A stretch of DNA of 64,000 nucleotides from Nodosilinea nodulosa PCC 7104 (GCF_000309385.1 NZ_JH976537.1:4875136-4939135), one strand, 5' to 3'; counted from the stretch's first letter, positions 54,685 through 63,926 are shown. Numbers and translations are program-made. Notes: a model not told the origin generated them from the sequence alone.

Positions 54685-55722
54685 CTACCGCAACTGTAGA
54701 GACTTGGGGGCATCGACCATGTGGATGGTATCGACAAAGCGGGCGGTCTTTGACTGGCTAGAGATAATCAAAGACTGGGTGCGGGCACCGCCATGGAAGA
54801 AGCGCACCCCTTCCATCAGCTCACCAGAGGTGATGCCGGTAGCGGCAAACAGCACGGTCTCGCCGGAGGCTAGCTCGTGGGCGTCGTAGACCTTATCTAT
54901 ATCGGTAATGCCCATTTCGTTGAGGCGGGCAATGTTGGCCTCTTTGCTTTCGCCAATCAGGCCGGTTTTGACCACCGCCGGATCGTAGATCAGCTGGCCC
55001 TGGAAGTGACCCCCCAGACAGCGCATGGCGGCGGCGCTGATCACCCCTTCGGGAGCAGCACCGATGCCCATCAGCGCGTGGGTGTTGGTGCCCGAAAAGG
55101 CGCAGGAGATAGCGGCCCCGACGTCCCCGTCGCCAATCAGCTTGACGCGGGCTCCGGCATCGCGAATTTCTTTGATCAGATCGTTGTGGCGATCGCGCTT
55201 CATGACCACGACCACCAGTTCGTCAATGCCGCGATCGAGGCACTCGGCTAAAATCTTGAGGTTTTCGGTGGCTGACTTATTGATGTCAACTTTACCCTTG
55301 GCCTGGGCTGGGGCGGCGAGCTTCTTCATGTAGAAGTCAGGGGCCGCAAACAGGCCCCCCTTCTCGGAGATCGCCAGCACTGCCATGGAGCCATTTTGGC
55401 CGTAGGCCACCAGGTTGGTGCCTTCGCAGGGATCGACGGCGATGTCAATTTCCAGCAGTTCGTCGGGGTTACAGAAATCCGAGGCGTTGGGCTGGGTGCA
55501 AATGCCCACCTCTTCCCCGATGTAAAGCATCGGAGCATCGTCCCGCTCACCCTCGCCAATCACAATGCGGCCGCGCATGTGAATTTTGTTCATGCGTTCC
55601 CGCATGGCTTCTACGGCGACCTGGTCAGCGATATTTTTCTCGCCCTTGCCCATCCAGCGGGACGATGCGATCGCAGCCTGTTCGACAACCTCAATAATCT
55701 CAAGACCGAGGGTACTTTCCAC
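54685..55722 (-). CDS. glpX: Class II fructose-1,6-/sedoheptulose-1,7-bisphosphatase
   Basis: A 345-residue enzyme of the Calvin cycle and gluconeogenesis. [22 protein letters not shown] contains the metal and phosphate site. [22 protein letters not shown] and [18 protein letters not shown] are diagnostic for the cyanobacterial F/SBPase. Start is a GTG with a GGAGG Shine-Dalgarno site nine bases upstream. It is last in the same-strand set clpC-SLH-glpX but has its own upstream spacer (96 bases). Confidence 0.96.
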   Translation of the reverse strand: MESTLGLEIIEVVEQAAIASSRWMGKGEKNIADQVAVEAMRERMNKIHMRGRIVIGEGERDDAPMLYIGEEVGICTQPNASDFCNPDELLEIDIAVDPCEGTNLVAYGQNGSMAVLAISEKGGLFAAPDFYMKKLAAPAQAKGKVDINKSATENLKILAECLDRGIDELVVVVMKRDRHNDLIKEIRDAGARVKLIGDGDVGAAISCAFSGTNTHALMGIGAAPEGVISAAAMRCLGGHFQGQLIYDPAVVKTGLIGESKEANIARLNEMGITDIDKVYDAHELASGETVLFAATGITSGELMEGVRFFHGGARTQSLIISSQSKTARFVDTIHMVDAPKSLQLR

Positions 55723-55818
55723 GGGATCAATCCTCCAAACTGCCTATATTTAATGGGTTTTAGCGTTCCCCACCTCGACTTCTCAGTCTATCAGACGGTG
55801 GGATCAAGGCATAGAGAA

Positions 55819-56901
55819 TTACGGCACCGCATACTTGGAGTCTACCGGCGGCAGCTTGCCGCGCTGCACCAGCGCCTGGTGAATCATGGCTACAATTTCG
55901 GCCCGGGTGGCGGCCCGGGCGGGCTGAAGCTGATCGGGGTTGGGATAGTCGACGACTAAGGAATTTTCGGCGGCGGCGGCGACCTTGGGTTTGGCCCATT
56001 CGGGCAGAGGGCCGAGGTCGACAAACGCCTTTAGCGTTTGGTCAGGGTTGGGGGGAGCCTTGAGGCCAAGGCCGGTGACCAGGGACACCAGCACCTCGTA
56101 GCGGGGGACCGCCTGATCGGGGCGAAAATCGCCCTCGGGGTAGCCGTTCATAAACCCCTGGGCCACGGCGTTGGCGATCGCAGGAGCCGCCCAGTAGGTG
56201 CTGGGCACATCGCTAAAGGCCAGTACCGAGCCTTCCCGGGGAGCATTCCCAAAGGCCTGGCTCAGCAGCGCCGCTAGCTCAGCCCGGGTCAGGGGCTGAT
56301 CGGGCTGAAACCCACTCTCGGGAAAATCGGGCAGATAGCCCTGGTCAAACATGGGCTTGATAAAGGGGTAGGCCCAGTGGCTTGGCGGCACATCTGAAAT
56401 GTCTAAAGGCTGAGTCGTCTCGGCAGCCCCGGTCGGCGGCGCGGCGGGGGCCGTAGCGGGCACGGCGGGCACGGGGCGCTCGGCGGTGGCCGCTGGCTGC
56501 CTGGGAACCACGGCACCGGGGCCTGGGCCGTTGTCAGCGCCAGGAAACCCGTCTGAGCTACCGCGAAGATCGGGCTGGGAGCGATCGCCCGAACTCGCCC
56601 TCGGGCGATCGCTCGGCCCAAAGGTGGGCGACTCGATCTGACCAGTTTGTTCCTCCCCCTCGGGCCTCACCAGCGGCGACGAATCGCTCACCCGCCGCTG
56701 CAGTAAGCCAGCCTGTGCCATCAGACCCTGATTGCGCGATAGGCCCCACCACAGAATGGAGCCTATGCCCAGGAAGGCCAGCACCAGGGCCAGCAGTTCA
56801 TCAAAGTCCAAAATGCGGTCTCGCGGAGAGCCGCCCCCAACGGGGCGGCTGGCATCGGGCTGGTTGGGCTGGCCGGGCTGGTCGGGGGGCAGATTTACCA
56901 T
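55819..56901 (-). CDS. Membrane-anchored protein with three SLH domains
   Basis: A 360-residue protein. The N-terminal transmembrane helix (about 37-53, LALVLAFLGIGSILWWGL) and a Pro/Gly/Ser-rich linker are followed by three S-layer homology repeats: DVPPSHWAYPFIKPMFDQGYL, DVPSTYWAAPAIANAVAQGFM, and a third with PEWAKPKVAAAAENSLV. SLH domains bind pyruvylated or other cell-wall polymers. There is no porin-type barrel, so it probably links the inner membrane to peptidoglycan. It follows clpC by 27 bases and is likely cotranscribed. Confidence 0.88.
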   Translation of the reverse strand: MVNLPPDQPGQPNQPDASRPVGGGSPRDRILDFDELLALVLAFLGIGSILWWGLSRNQGLMAQAGLLQRRVSDSSPLVRPEGEEQTGQIESPTFGPSDRPRASSGDRSQPDLRGSSDGFPGADNGPGPGAVVPRQPAATAERPVPAVPATAPAAPPTGAAETTQPLDISDVPPSHWAYPFIKPMFDQGYLPDFPESGFQPDQPLTRAELAALLSQAFGNAPREGSVLAFSDVPSTYWAAPAIANAVAQGFMNGYPEGDFRPDQAVPRYEVLVSLVTGLGLKAPPNPDQTLKAFVDLGPLPEWAKPKVAAAAENSLVVDYPNPDQLQPARAATRAEIVAMIHQALVQRGKLPPVDSKYAVP

Positions 56902-56928
56902 GGAGCAGTTTGGCGATAACGTCCAGGG

Positions 56929-59403
56929 TTATCCTACCAGAGCGGGCTGGCGGACTGGGGTAACAACGGGGTTGCCATCGTCGCCAATGTCGAGCTGAGC
57001 CCGATCGCCCTGCTCCAGGGTGCCCGCCAAAATGGCCTCGGCCAGGGTGTCCTCTACCAGACGGGCGATCGCTCGGCGCATGGGGCGAGCGCCGTAGCGC
57101 TGGTCGTACCCCTCGCCCGCCAGCCTGGTGCGAAACGCATCGGATAGCGTAACGGCCATCTGGCGATCGGCCAGGCGCTTGTTCACCTGCTCCAGCATCA
57201 GGTCGGCAATCTGGTTGACCTCATCGCGGGTGAGCTGACGGAACACGATGATCTCGTCGAGACGGTTGAGCAGTTCCGGGCGGAAGTACTGTTTCATCTC
57301 CTCGTTGACCAGGTTGCGGATGTTGTTGTACTGGCTGGTGGCCGCATCGGTGGTGGCCAGATCAAAGCCGAGGCCGGCCCCACCCTTCTCAATCACCTGC
57401 GACCCAATGTTCGAGGTCATGATGATCAGCGTGTTCTTGAAGCTCACCGCTCGCCCTTTGGCGTCAGTCAGGCGGCCGTCGTCGAGCACCTGCAAGAGCA
57501 GGTTGAACACCTCGGGGTGGGCCTTCTCGATCTCGTCCATCAAGATGACGCTGTAGGGCTGACGACGCACCGCCTCGGTGAGCTGGCCGCCCTCGTCGTA
57601 GCCGACAAAGCCCGGCGGCGAGCCGATCAGCTTCGACACCGTGTGGCTCTCCATAAACTCTGACATGTCCAGCCGAATCATTGCCTCTTCGGAGCCGAAC
57701 AGGGCTACCGCCAGCGCCTTGGACAGCTCGGTCTTGCCAACCCCGGTGGGGCCAGAGAAGACCAGGCTGGCGATCGGGCGATCGGCGCTGGCCAGCCCCG
57801 ATCGCGCCCGACGAATGGCTTTGGCTGCGGCCATAACGGCCTCGTGCTGGCCAATCACCCGCTCGTGGAGAACATCCTCCAGGTGCAGCAGGCGCACCGA
57901 CTCGGTCTCGGTCATGCGGTTGACCGGAATCCCCGTCCAGGCAGCCACGATGTCGGCAATGTTCTCCTCATCCACCGTGGGCTGGGCCGGGAGGTTGCCC
58001 GCCGCCGCTTCGCCGTATTCCGGGATGTCGGCCTGAAGCTGCTGGATCAGATCCTGCCGCTGCTCCCGCAGGGTCTTGGCCTTGCCAAACTCTTGCAGCT
58101 GAATCGCTTCGTCAAGATCTTTATTGACCTGGCGCAGCTGCTGCTTGAGTTCCTTGGAGGGATACTTGGGCATAAACCGCAGCTTCACCTGGGAGCCTGC
58201 TTCGTCGATCAGATCGATCGCCTTGTCGGGCAAGAAGCGATCGCTGATGTAGCGGTCAGAGAGTTTGGCGGCTGCCTCCAGCGCCCCATCGGTAAAGTTG
58301 ACCTGGTGGAACTGCTCGTAGCGGCTGCGGACCCCCTGCAAGATCTCGATGGTTTCATGTACCGAGGGGGGGCCTACCGTTACGGGCTGGAAGCGGCGCT
58401 CCAGGGCAGCATCCCGCTCAATATATTTGCGGAACTCATCTAGGGTGGTGGCTCCAATGCACTGCATTTCGCCGCGAGCCAGGGCTGGCTTCAGCATGTT
58501 GGCGGCGTCTAAGCCCCCCTCCAAGGAGCCAGCGCCAATCAGCGTGTGAATTTCGTCGATGACCAGCACTACGTCGGGGTCCTGGCGCACTTCTTCGACC
58601 AGCTGGGTGAGGCGCTCTTCAAAATCGCCCCGAAACCGAGTGCCCGAGACCAAAGAACCCATGTCCAGGCTAATCACGCGCTTGGTAATTAGCGCCTCCG
58701 GCACATCCTGGTTGACGATGCGCTGGGCCAGCCCTTCGGCGATCGCGGTTTTACCCACCCCCGGCTCACCCACCAGGATGGGGTTGTTCTTGGTGCGACG
58801 GCCCAAAATCTGCACGACGCGCTCAATTTCTTTAGTTCGTCCCACCACGGGGTCGATCTTGCCAGCGGCAGCTAAAGCCGTCAGATCGTTGCCAAATTCA
58901 GACAGAATTTTGCCTTTCTTGCGGGTGCTGTCGCGATCGAGATCGCGGCGACCGGCGGGCATGGCCGCCACCTCGCCCAGCTCTTGAATGATGCGAGTGC
59001 GCACCTTGGCAGGATCCACGCCCAGATTCGTCAGCACCCGGTAGGCGACGCTCTCGGCATTTTGGCAGAGGCTCAGCAGCAGGTGGGCTGGCTCAATGTA
59101 GGGCGAGTCTACCTTGCGGGCCTCCTGAAAGGCCTGCTCAAACACCTGTTTGACCTTTGGCGTAAACGGAATTTCGGGGGGGACACTGCCGCTGCCTCGG
59201 CCAATAATCGCCTCGACCTCAGCTCGGGCGTCGTTGAGGTTAACCCCAAATTCCCCCAGCACCTTGGCCGACAGGGTGGCTTCCTCCTTAATTAGCCCCA
59301 GCAACAGCTGCTCGGTACCCACGAAGTTGTGGCGTAGCCGGCGAGCCTCTTCCTGGGCTTTCATGATGACGGCAATGGCAGTGTTGGTGAAATGTTCAAA
59401 CAT
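56929..59403 (-). CDS. clpC: ATP-dependent Clp protease ATPase subunit ClpC
   Basis: An 824-residue HSP100 chaperone. Double N-domain (1-150, [21 protein letters not shown]), first AAA+ with [17 protein letters not shown]/middle coiled region (about 415-470), second AAA+ with [14 protein letters not shown] and the arginine-finger area [11 protein letters not shown]. It unfolds substrates for ClpP/ClpR in the cytoplasm and is essential in cyanobacteria. Full length and well conserved. Confidence 0.97.
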   Translation of the reverse strand: MFEHFTNTAIAVIMKAQEEARRLRHNFVGTEQLLLGLIKEEATLSAKVLGEFGVNLNDARAEVEAIIGRGSGSVPPEIPFTPKVKQVFEQAFQEARKVDSPYIEPAHLLLSLCQNAESVAYRVLTNLGVDPAKVRTRIIQELGEVAAMPAGRRDLDRDSTRKKGKILSEFGNDLTALAAAGKIDPVVGRTKEIERVVQILGRRTKNNPILVGEPGVGKTAIAEGLAQRIVNQDVPEALITKRVISLDMGSLVSGTRFRGDFEERLTQLVEEVRQDPDVVLVIDEIHTLIGAGSLEGGLDAANMLKPALARGEMQCIGATTLDEFRKYIERDAALERRFQPVTVGPPSVHETIEILQGVRSRYEQFHQVNFTDGALEAAAKLSDRYISDRFLPDKAIDLIDEAGSQVKLRFMPKYPSKELKQQLRQVNKDLDEAIQLQEFGKAKTLREQRQDLIQQLQADIPEYGEAAAGNLPAQPTVDEENIADIVAAWTGIPVNRMTETESVRLLHLEDVLHERVIGQHEAVMAAAKAIRRARSGLASADRPIASLVFSGPTGVGKTELSKALAVALFGSEEAMIRLDMSEFMESHTVSKLIGSPPGFVGYDEGGQLTEAVRRQPYSVILMDEIEKAHPEVFNLLLQVLDDGRLTDAKGRAVSFKNTLIIMTSNIGSQVIEKGGAGLGFDLATTDAATSQYNNIRNLVNEEMKQYFRPELLNRLDEIIVFRQLTRDEVNQIADLMLEQVNKRLADRQMAVTLSDAFRTRLAGEGYDQRYGARPMRRAIARLVEDTLAEAILAGTLEQGDRAQLDIGDDGNPVVTPVRQPALVG

Positions 59404-59898
59404 GTTGGTTAGTTGGTACCCGTTTCGTGAGGAGCAATGGAAAAACCAGAACTAACAAGTAAGCTCTAGCTTGTGGTCGGCTACGGCGGCATGGTGATAG
59501 GCCGAGACCAGGGCAAAACCGAGGGTGTAGAGATACGACAGGGTTTACTTATTAATACTTTACGTAGATGCCTGCATACCCCGCAGTGGGGAGAACCGTA
59601 GGAGCCAGGTGGGGTTTAGAAGCGATCCTCCGAGTCGTGGACACTGGACCTAAAAGCCTGGGACAATAGTTTTTCCTGAGAAAATATTTACATTACTTAA
59701 TCCTATTCTATAGCCTCAGGCCCAGCATCCGCAAATGACTGAATCTAATCGGCAAAATGGCGAAACCGCTTTAAAAAAATCGCTCTATCATTTCAGAACA
59801 GTTGGGCGGTAGGTGGATCTATTCTGTCTAGCGCGATCGCCAACGCCAACTGTCGGACTAGAATCAGTACATATAAACTACTCTACCCTCAGCCGACC
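59404..59898. other. Intergenic region upstream of clpC
   Basis: 495 bases between divergent genes. It is A/T-rich around 59525-59565 and 59680-59720, where promoters are expected. A short dyad AAGCTCTAGCTT sits near 59461. No RNA gene or operator was recognised. Confidence 0.35.
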
Positions 59899-60675
59899 GT
59901 GACCGTTGCCATCGAATTTGCCAGTTCAGAGGATTTGCGGACCGCGCTAGGGCGCTGGCTCGAAGACTACGGCCATAGCGTCCATCGCCAGGTGCCTTGC
60001 CCAGATGGCGGCATGGTTGACCTGCTGACACCTATCTATGCTGTTTTGTGCCCCCCGACCCTGACCCCTCCCGATCTGTGGGCGGCGGTCGATAGCATTC
60101 AGGCGCGCCAGCAAAACTTTCCCGACCAGCGCCCCGTCATTGCCGGGCTTACCCCCGAAACCGAGCCGGAAGCGGCCTACGACATTGCTGAGCAGCTCAA
60201 GGCCAAAGGCATTGAGGTTTGGTTCCTAGACCAAATGCCTCCCTTTGTGGAGTACTTCACCGGGCTAACGGCCGAGCCATTGCCCGAGGCCAGGGGCAGG
60301 TTCAATCGGCGCAACCCTTTAGCGGGTTGTTTGATTTCCGTGGGCATGGCCGCCATTCTCAGCGCTAGCTTTTGGTTGGCCTATCGCATTCTCGATCGCC
60401 ATCAGCTTCAAACATCTACCAACAGCCAGGAGAACCGGGCTTGGGAACAGCTTCACAGCGCCGTAGAAGTTTGGGATATGGACACGGCGCTGGCCAGTTT
60501 GGACCGCCTGAGCAATAGCCGTAATCCCTGTGTGTCTAAGTTTGCCGATCGGTTCGAAACCAGTCTTAAGCAGCGCGGCGCTGATGGATTTAGGGATATC
60601 AACCCGATTAAGCGCGCGCTCAACATGGAAGAGAGCTGCCGCCTGGATATCCGCGAGTACGACTTCTCGCAGTAG
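59899..60675 (+). CDS. Membrane protein with a degenerate nuclease-like N-terminal domain
   Basis: A 258-residue protein starting with GTG. Residues 1-130 form an alpha/beta domain in which LEDYGHSVHRQVPCPDGGMVDLLTPIYAVLCPP looks like the first part of a restriction-endonuclease-like fold (VD in place), but the expected E-x-K is replaced by VLCPP. One transmembrane helix follows at about 144-166. The C-terminal domain (about 175-258) has a helical TPR-like stretch AWEQLHSAVEVWDMDTALASLDRLS. I cannot name a family. Neither neighbour gives a clue. Confidence 0.5.
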   Translation: MTVAIEFASSEDLRTALGRWLEDYGHSVHRQVPCPDGGMVDLLTPIYAVLCPPTLTPPDLWAAVDSIQARQQNFPDQRPVIAGLTPETEPEAAYDIAEQLKAKGIEVWFLDQMPPFVEYFTGLTAEPLPEARGRFNRRNPLAGCLISVGMAAILSASFWLAYRILDRHQLQTSTNSQENRAWEQLHSAVEVWDMDTALASLDRLSNSRNPCVSKFADRFETSLKQRGADGFRDINPIKRALNMEESCRLDIREYDFSQ

Positions 60676-61142
60676 CCAACCCTAGGGCCAGCGACAGGCG
60701 GCGGTTGGGGCTAGGGTTGCGATCGCCGCTTATTGGCATTGAAAATCAACAAAGACCCAGGGCATAGCGCTTCTGCCTCCTCTCCCCAACAGCGGCAAGG
60801 GCTGTTGGGGCCGCTTTGCAAAGACCAGCGTCAGTCAAAATCCGCGTATAGCAATAGCTAAGAAGCATTGAGAGGAGTCGAAACGCTTCTTATGGATAAT
60901 CAAACCTATTGACTTTAAGGTGCCGGAACTGTTGATGTTCCTGAAGCACCTTCGCGAAGCAATTCACCAGCATGAAAGATGGTCATTAGCGCCTTGCTTT
61001 TTGCGCTTTCCGATCAACCTGGAATACAAAAGTTAACCTTCCTCTATTGAGAATGATTCCGATCTGTGGTCTAATTCCCTTATTGAGTTTGTTTCTCAAT
61101 AAGGCTCTGTAGATGCTGACCTTGATTAAGGATTTGTTGACC
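60676..61142. other. Intergenic region with terminator-like hairpin and iron-type promoter features
   Basis: 467 bases. A perfect 9-bp inverted repeat CCCCAACAG (60784-60792) / CTGTTGGGG (60802-60810) lies about 110 bases after the preceding stop and may end that transcript. Further on, ATTGAGAATGATT (61046-61058) resembles a Fur-box half, and CCTTATTGAG (61078-61087) / CTCAATAAGG (61095-61104) is a perfect 10-bp hairpin just before the isiA relic. Confidence 0.5.
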
Positions 61143-61377
61143 ATGCAACCCTGTGGCAATCGCGAAATAAGTTTCGACTGGTGGGCTGGCAATGCCCGCT
61201 TCGCAGATTTTTCCGGCTTTTTATCGCCGCCCGTATGGCTCAGGCGGCTTTGATTTCTCGGTGGACCGGGGCCTTTACCCTGTTTGAGTTTTCCTGGTTT
61301 GGCTCAGCTCTGCCGTGGGCAAGCAGAGACTCATCTTTCGCGGTGTGGAAAAGGCCCTGAGCACCGTCGAATTGTAG
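61143..61377 (+). pseudogene. isiA: Frameshifted N-terminal relic of isiA (CP43-like chlorophyll-binding protein)
   Basis: The start reads MQPCGNREISFDWWAGNARF, the unmistakable IsiA/CP43-like N-terminus. One base is missing in a T-run near 61217-61221; with it restored the text continues GFFIAARMAQAALISRWTGA, then FTLFEFSW, as in IsiA. A second shift near 61311 is needed for the following VGKQRLIF, which matches the family's MGEQGLIL. About 80 of 340 residues remain; the rest is absent. IsiA is the iron-stress antenna of photosystem I. The gene is dead here. A terminator-like hairpin follows at 61402-61438. Confidence 0.8.
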
Positions 61378-61401
61378 CGTTGGGTTAACCTCTCCTCTCT
61401 T

Positions 61402-61438
61402 GGGGGCCGATAGGGCTCCAACAACCTGGCCCCCTTTT
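61402..61438 (+). terminator. Terminator after the isiA relic
   Basis: GGGGGCC (61402-61408) pairs with GGCCCCC (61428-61434) and TTTT follows. It separates the relic from the downstream hydrolase gene. Confidence 0.7.
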
Positions 61439-61529
61439 CTATTTCCTCATCGGGTAGGCAATGCCCGCCCGCTTCTAGTCTGCGACAGATTTCCCTACCT
61501 TCACCCGTTCTAGAGACCTTCATTTCCCC

Positions 61530-62276
61530 ATGGCTGTACCCACCTGCCCCGATGCCGTATGGCTGAACGTTAGCCCTAGTTTTGAGCGGTTTGACCACAA
61601 GCTGCTGGGCTGTCTGGCTCGCCATGTCGAGGTCGCCCACTGGGCCTATCGACAAACCCCCGATGAACCCAGCGGGCCTGATGCTGCTGTTGCTCTCTTG
61701 CATAGCTATCTCGGAGGGCACAATCGGCCTGTGCATTTGCTGGGCCACGGCACCGGGGGGCTGGTAGGACTGCTCTACGCCCGCCAAAACCCCCGTTGGG
61801 TTAAGTCGCTGACACTGCTCTCGGTGGGCGTTAACCCTATGCTTGACTGGCAGGCCCACTACTATGCCCAGCTTGAGCGGCTGCCCTGCCCTCGTCAACA
61901 GGTACTCGCCCGAATGGTCTTTAGCCTGTTTGGCCACCAGGCGCGCCCCCTGGTGCGTGGCTGGATCAGCCTGCTGGAGCAGGATTTGCTGCACTCGGTG
62001 TCGCCCCACTCGCTGCTGAAACGGAGCAGCCTTTGCCCTGGCTCTGTGCCGGTGCCGCTAATGGTGTGCGGCGGCGAGGCAGATGCTGTCGTAGATTCTA
62101 CCCAAGTTCGGGGATGGCAGCCGTGGTTAAAAGAGGGCGATCGCCTGGCGCTATATCCGGGCCGCCACTTCTTCCACCATACTTCTCCTTGCCTGGTGGC
62201 CAGCCAGATTCTGGGCTTTTGGGAAACATCCAATAATTTTTTGGTCTCCCCCCAGAGGTTCAGAGCGATTCTCTAA
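61530..62276 (+). CDS. Alpha/beta hydrolase-like protein with Thr at the nucleophile position
   Basis: A 248-residue alpha/beta hydrolase fold protein. VHLLGHGTGGLVGLLYARQNP is the nucleophile elbow; the normal Ser is Thr (GHGTGG). SVPVPLMVCGGEADAVVDSTQ supplies the acid region and LALYPGRHFFHH the His. In several cyanobacteria a hydrolase-like gene (isiC) follows isiA; the isiA relic upstream makes this gene a candidate for that role, from memory only. Whether it is catalytic is uncertain. A dispersed repeat lies 150 bases downstream. Confidence 0.7.
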   Translation: MAVPTCPDAVWLNVSPSFERFDHKLLGCLARHVEVAHWAYRQTPDEPSGPDAAVALLHSYLGGHNRPVHLLGHGTGGLVGLLYARQNPRWVKSLTLLSVGVNPMLDWQAHYYAQLERLPCPRQQVLARMVFSLFGHQARPLVRGWISLLEQDLLHSVSPHSLLKRSSLCPGSVPVPLMVCGGEADAVVDSTQVRGWQPWLKEGDRLALYPGRHFFHHTSPCLVASQILGFWETSNNFLVSPQRFRAIL

Positions 62277-62425
62277 AAACTTATTTCCTACTCTATGTTT
62301 GATGAGGCTGTATGCGTTGACAGGCAACATACCATTGCTTTCTACCGCGCGGCGCATTTGGGTGATCCCGCCAGGGTCATTGAACTGTATAGCCATAGTT
62401 ACGTTGGTTAGGATATCCAGAAACC

Positions 62426-62492
62426 CTACGAAAGCTCAAACGTTTGAGCGTTCGTAGAAAACCTGTCTTAACCGGACTGGCCACAGCTATAC
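62426..62492 (-). repeat. Dispersed palindromic repeat, copy 2
   Basis: Reverse-complement relative of 24526-24586. Read on the minus strand it begins ATAGCTGTGGCCAGTCCGG, then TTAAGACAGG, and ends in a near-perfect 32-bp palindrome (62426-62457): arms CTACGAA / TTCGTAG enclose a perfect 16-bp GCTCAAACGTTTGAGC with one A-G mismatch between. It adjoins a truncated attC-like site. Confidence 0.65.
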
Positions 62493-62521
62493 ATTGGGGC
62501 TGAATACATTGCTGCCTCAAA

Positions 62522-62546
62522 CGTCCGCTGCAACGACCTGTTGAGC
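62522..62546 (-). other. Truncated attC-like site after the VOC gene
   Basis: On the minus strand, 19 bases after the VOC stop, R''-like GCTCAAC (RYYYAAC; on the plus strand GTTGAGC, an exact GTTRRRY) is followed by AGGTCGTTGCAGCGGACG, which matches the left half of common integron attC sites as I recall them. The complementary right half is not visible before the dispersed repeat begins, so the site looks cut short. Confidence 0.5.
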
Positions 62547-62565
62547 GTCAGGCGCTGGGCACTCT

Positions 62566-62961
62566 CTAGGGACTGCCTCCAAGGTCGCCACGAGGACCTG
62601 CGATCACCACCATGTACCCGTCTGGGTCACGAATCCAACATTCGCGGTGGTTCGCACTGGGATTGATTAATGGGCCATCCGCGATTTCGGCACCTGCGCC
62701 CCGAATGCGAGCCATTGACGCATCGAAATCATCGACTTCAAACCAAAGCAACACGCCGTTTCCCCGAGACGGATCGTTCGATGCTCCCAGGTGTGGATGC
62801 TCATGAACATCCCAACGGTGAATTTGCAGAACGAGCCTCCCATCAACTTCCAGTTGGTCGTACTCCTCCCCACCGTGCGCGCTGGTGCAGCCGAACACTT
62901 CTTGGTACCACCTACTGCTCTTTGGCACGTTCTGAACCACTATTAGTGGCTGAGGTTTCAT
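62566..62961 (-). CDS. VOC/glyoxalase-fold protein
   Basis: A 131-residue single-subunit VOC (glyoxalase/bleomycin resistance) protein. Two beta-alpha-beta-beta-beta modules: PQPLIVVQNVPKSSRWYQEVFGC and VLLWFEVDDFDASMARIRGAGAEI, ending WIRDPDGYMVVIAG. Ligand residues include a late Glu/Asp in RECWIRDPDG. Substrate unknown; such proteins include resistance and detoxification enzymes and are common integron cassette cargo. ATG at 62961 has an AGGGAG Shine-Dalgarno site about nine bases upstream. It is flanked on both sides by attC-like sequences. Confidence 0.88.
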   Translation of the reverse strand: MKPQPLIVVQNVPKSSRWYQEVFGCTSAHGGEEYDQLEVDGRLVLQIHRWDVHEHPHLGASNDPSRGNGVLLWFEVDDFDASMARIRGAGAEIADGPLINPSANHRECWIRDPDGYMVVIAGPRGDLGGSP

Positions 62962-62983
62962 ATCCAGCACTCCCTAATCTGAC

Positions 62984-63066
62984 GCCTGACGGTGTAGATG
63001 AGCGGCGACAAACCAAGCTGAAACGAAGTACAGGAAACTATTTGCCGCGCCATCGCATTGTTAAAC
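62984..63066 (-). other. attC-like recombination site between the VOC and methyltransferase genes
   Basis: An 83-base imperfect palindrome. The methyltransferase-side end is GTTTAAC on the minus strand (63066-63060; exact RYYYAAC), starting two bases after the methyltransferase stop. The other end is GTCAGGC (one change from GTTRRRY), 22 bases before the VOC ATG. The arms GTTTAAC..ATG..GCGGC..AAA and their counterpart pair over about 28 positions. Size, compact spacing and gene content fit an integron attC; a structure search was not run. Confidence 0.5.
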
Positions 63067-63068
63067 CG

Positions 63069-63926
63069 CTAAGTGGTCGCCACCAGCAGTTCCTCTGAAT
63101 TATTTGGCGGACGAAGCCCGTCTGTCCTCTCGGCGAAATATCGTTGGGCAAGCGTAGCTGCCGATACGTGCTGAACCTCTTTAAAGCCTGCATCGCGAGC
63201 CGTCGTCAGCATCTCAATCGGCGTGAAGAAACTGATGAACGGCGTGCCGCTTGCTCGTGCCCCCTCTGCCGCCCGCTCGACCCCAGGACGTACTTCAGCG
63301 TCCATCAGTTCGATTGGAAGCATGAACGACATGACGAGTGTGGAACCCGGAGCGATCGCCGCGACATGGCGCAGCGTTGTGGCGATCGCGTCCTTGGTCA
63401 GGTACATGCTGACACCCGTGGATGCCACGACCGCAGATTGTTTGGAGTCAAAGCCCGACGCTGCGAGCCGCTCCCACCATAGGTCGCCTGCCTCGAAGTT
63501 GACTGGCACAAACCGCAGGAATGATGGAATACCAAGACCGAGATCGACGAGGCGTTGGCGCTTCCATTCCTGCGGGCCAGGCTGATCGATCTCGAACACG
63601 AGCAGCCGGGAGGCAAACTCCGACTGACGCTGGGCAAAGGTATCCAGACCTGCTCCGAGAATAACGTACTGCCGGACACCACAAGCAGCTTGTTCTGCGA
63701 CGAGATCTTCGACAAAGCGGGCACGAGCCAGAATGGAGGCGCGGAAGGGTCGCGTGAACGGCCCCATGTCTGGACGATTGCGCCATCCGTCATCGGGAGC
63801 CACCAACTTTAAGCCAACTGCGTCTTCAAACACATGCGGCGGCGAATCGACTTCTACGTGCAGTGCCCGCCACAAGGCCGTTCGCACCGCCGTGTTGTCT
63901 GGCACTGCTACTTGCTTATCATCCAT
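63069..63926 (-). CDS. SAM-dependent methyltransferase of the LCM/Ppm1 family
   Basis: A 285-residue class I methyltransferase. QYVILGAGLDTFAQRQSEF is the SAM motif I in the form typical of the leucine carboxyl methyltransferase/TcmP-like family (PF04072), with the upstream RARFVEDLVAEQ and the motif VVASTGVSMYLTKDAI. In bacteria such enzymes methylate carboxyl or hydroxyl groups of small molecules or polyketides. The stop codon abuts an attC-like site. Upstream 74 bases to the window edge show no attC. Likely a horizontally acquired cassette. Confidence 0.85.
   Translation of the reverse strand: MDDKQVAVPDNTAVRTALWRALHVEVDSPPHVFEDAVGLKLVAPDDGWRNRPDMGPFTRPFRASILARARFVEDLVAEQAACGVRQYVILGAGLDTFAQRQSEFASRLLVFEIDQPGPQEWKRQRLVDLGLGIPSFLRFVPVNFEAGDLWWERLAASGFDSKQSAVVASTGVSMYLTKDAIATTLRHVAAIAPGSTLVMSFMLPIELMDAEVRPGVERAAEGARASGTPFISFFTPIEMLTTARDAGFKEVQHVSAATLAQRYFAERTDGLRPPNNSEELLVATT

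Noticed and set aside
61275-62009. 244-codon minus-strand frame opposite the hydrolase
   Set aside because: It is antisense to the better-supported alpha/beta hydrolase and crosses the isiA relic and its terminator.
62151-62396. 81-codon minus-strand frame starting MAIQFNDPGG
   Set aside because: The N-terminal half is protein-like, but the frame runs into the hydrolase coding region on the other strand; it could be a remnant and is not called.
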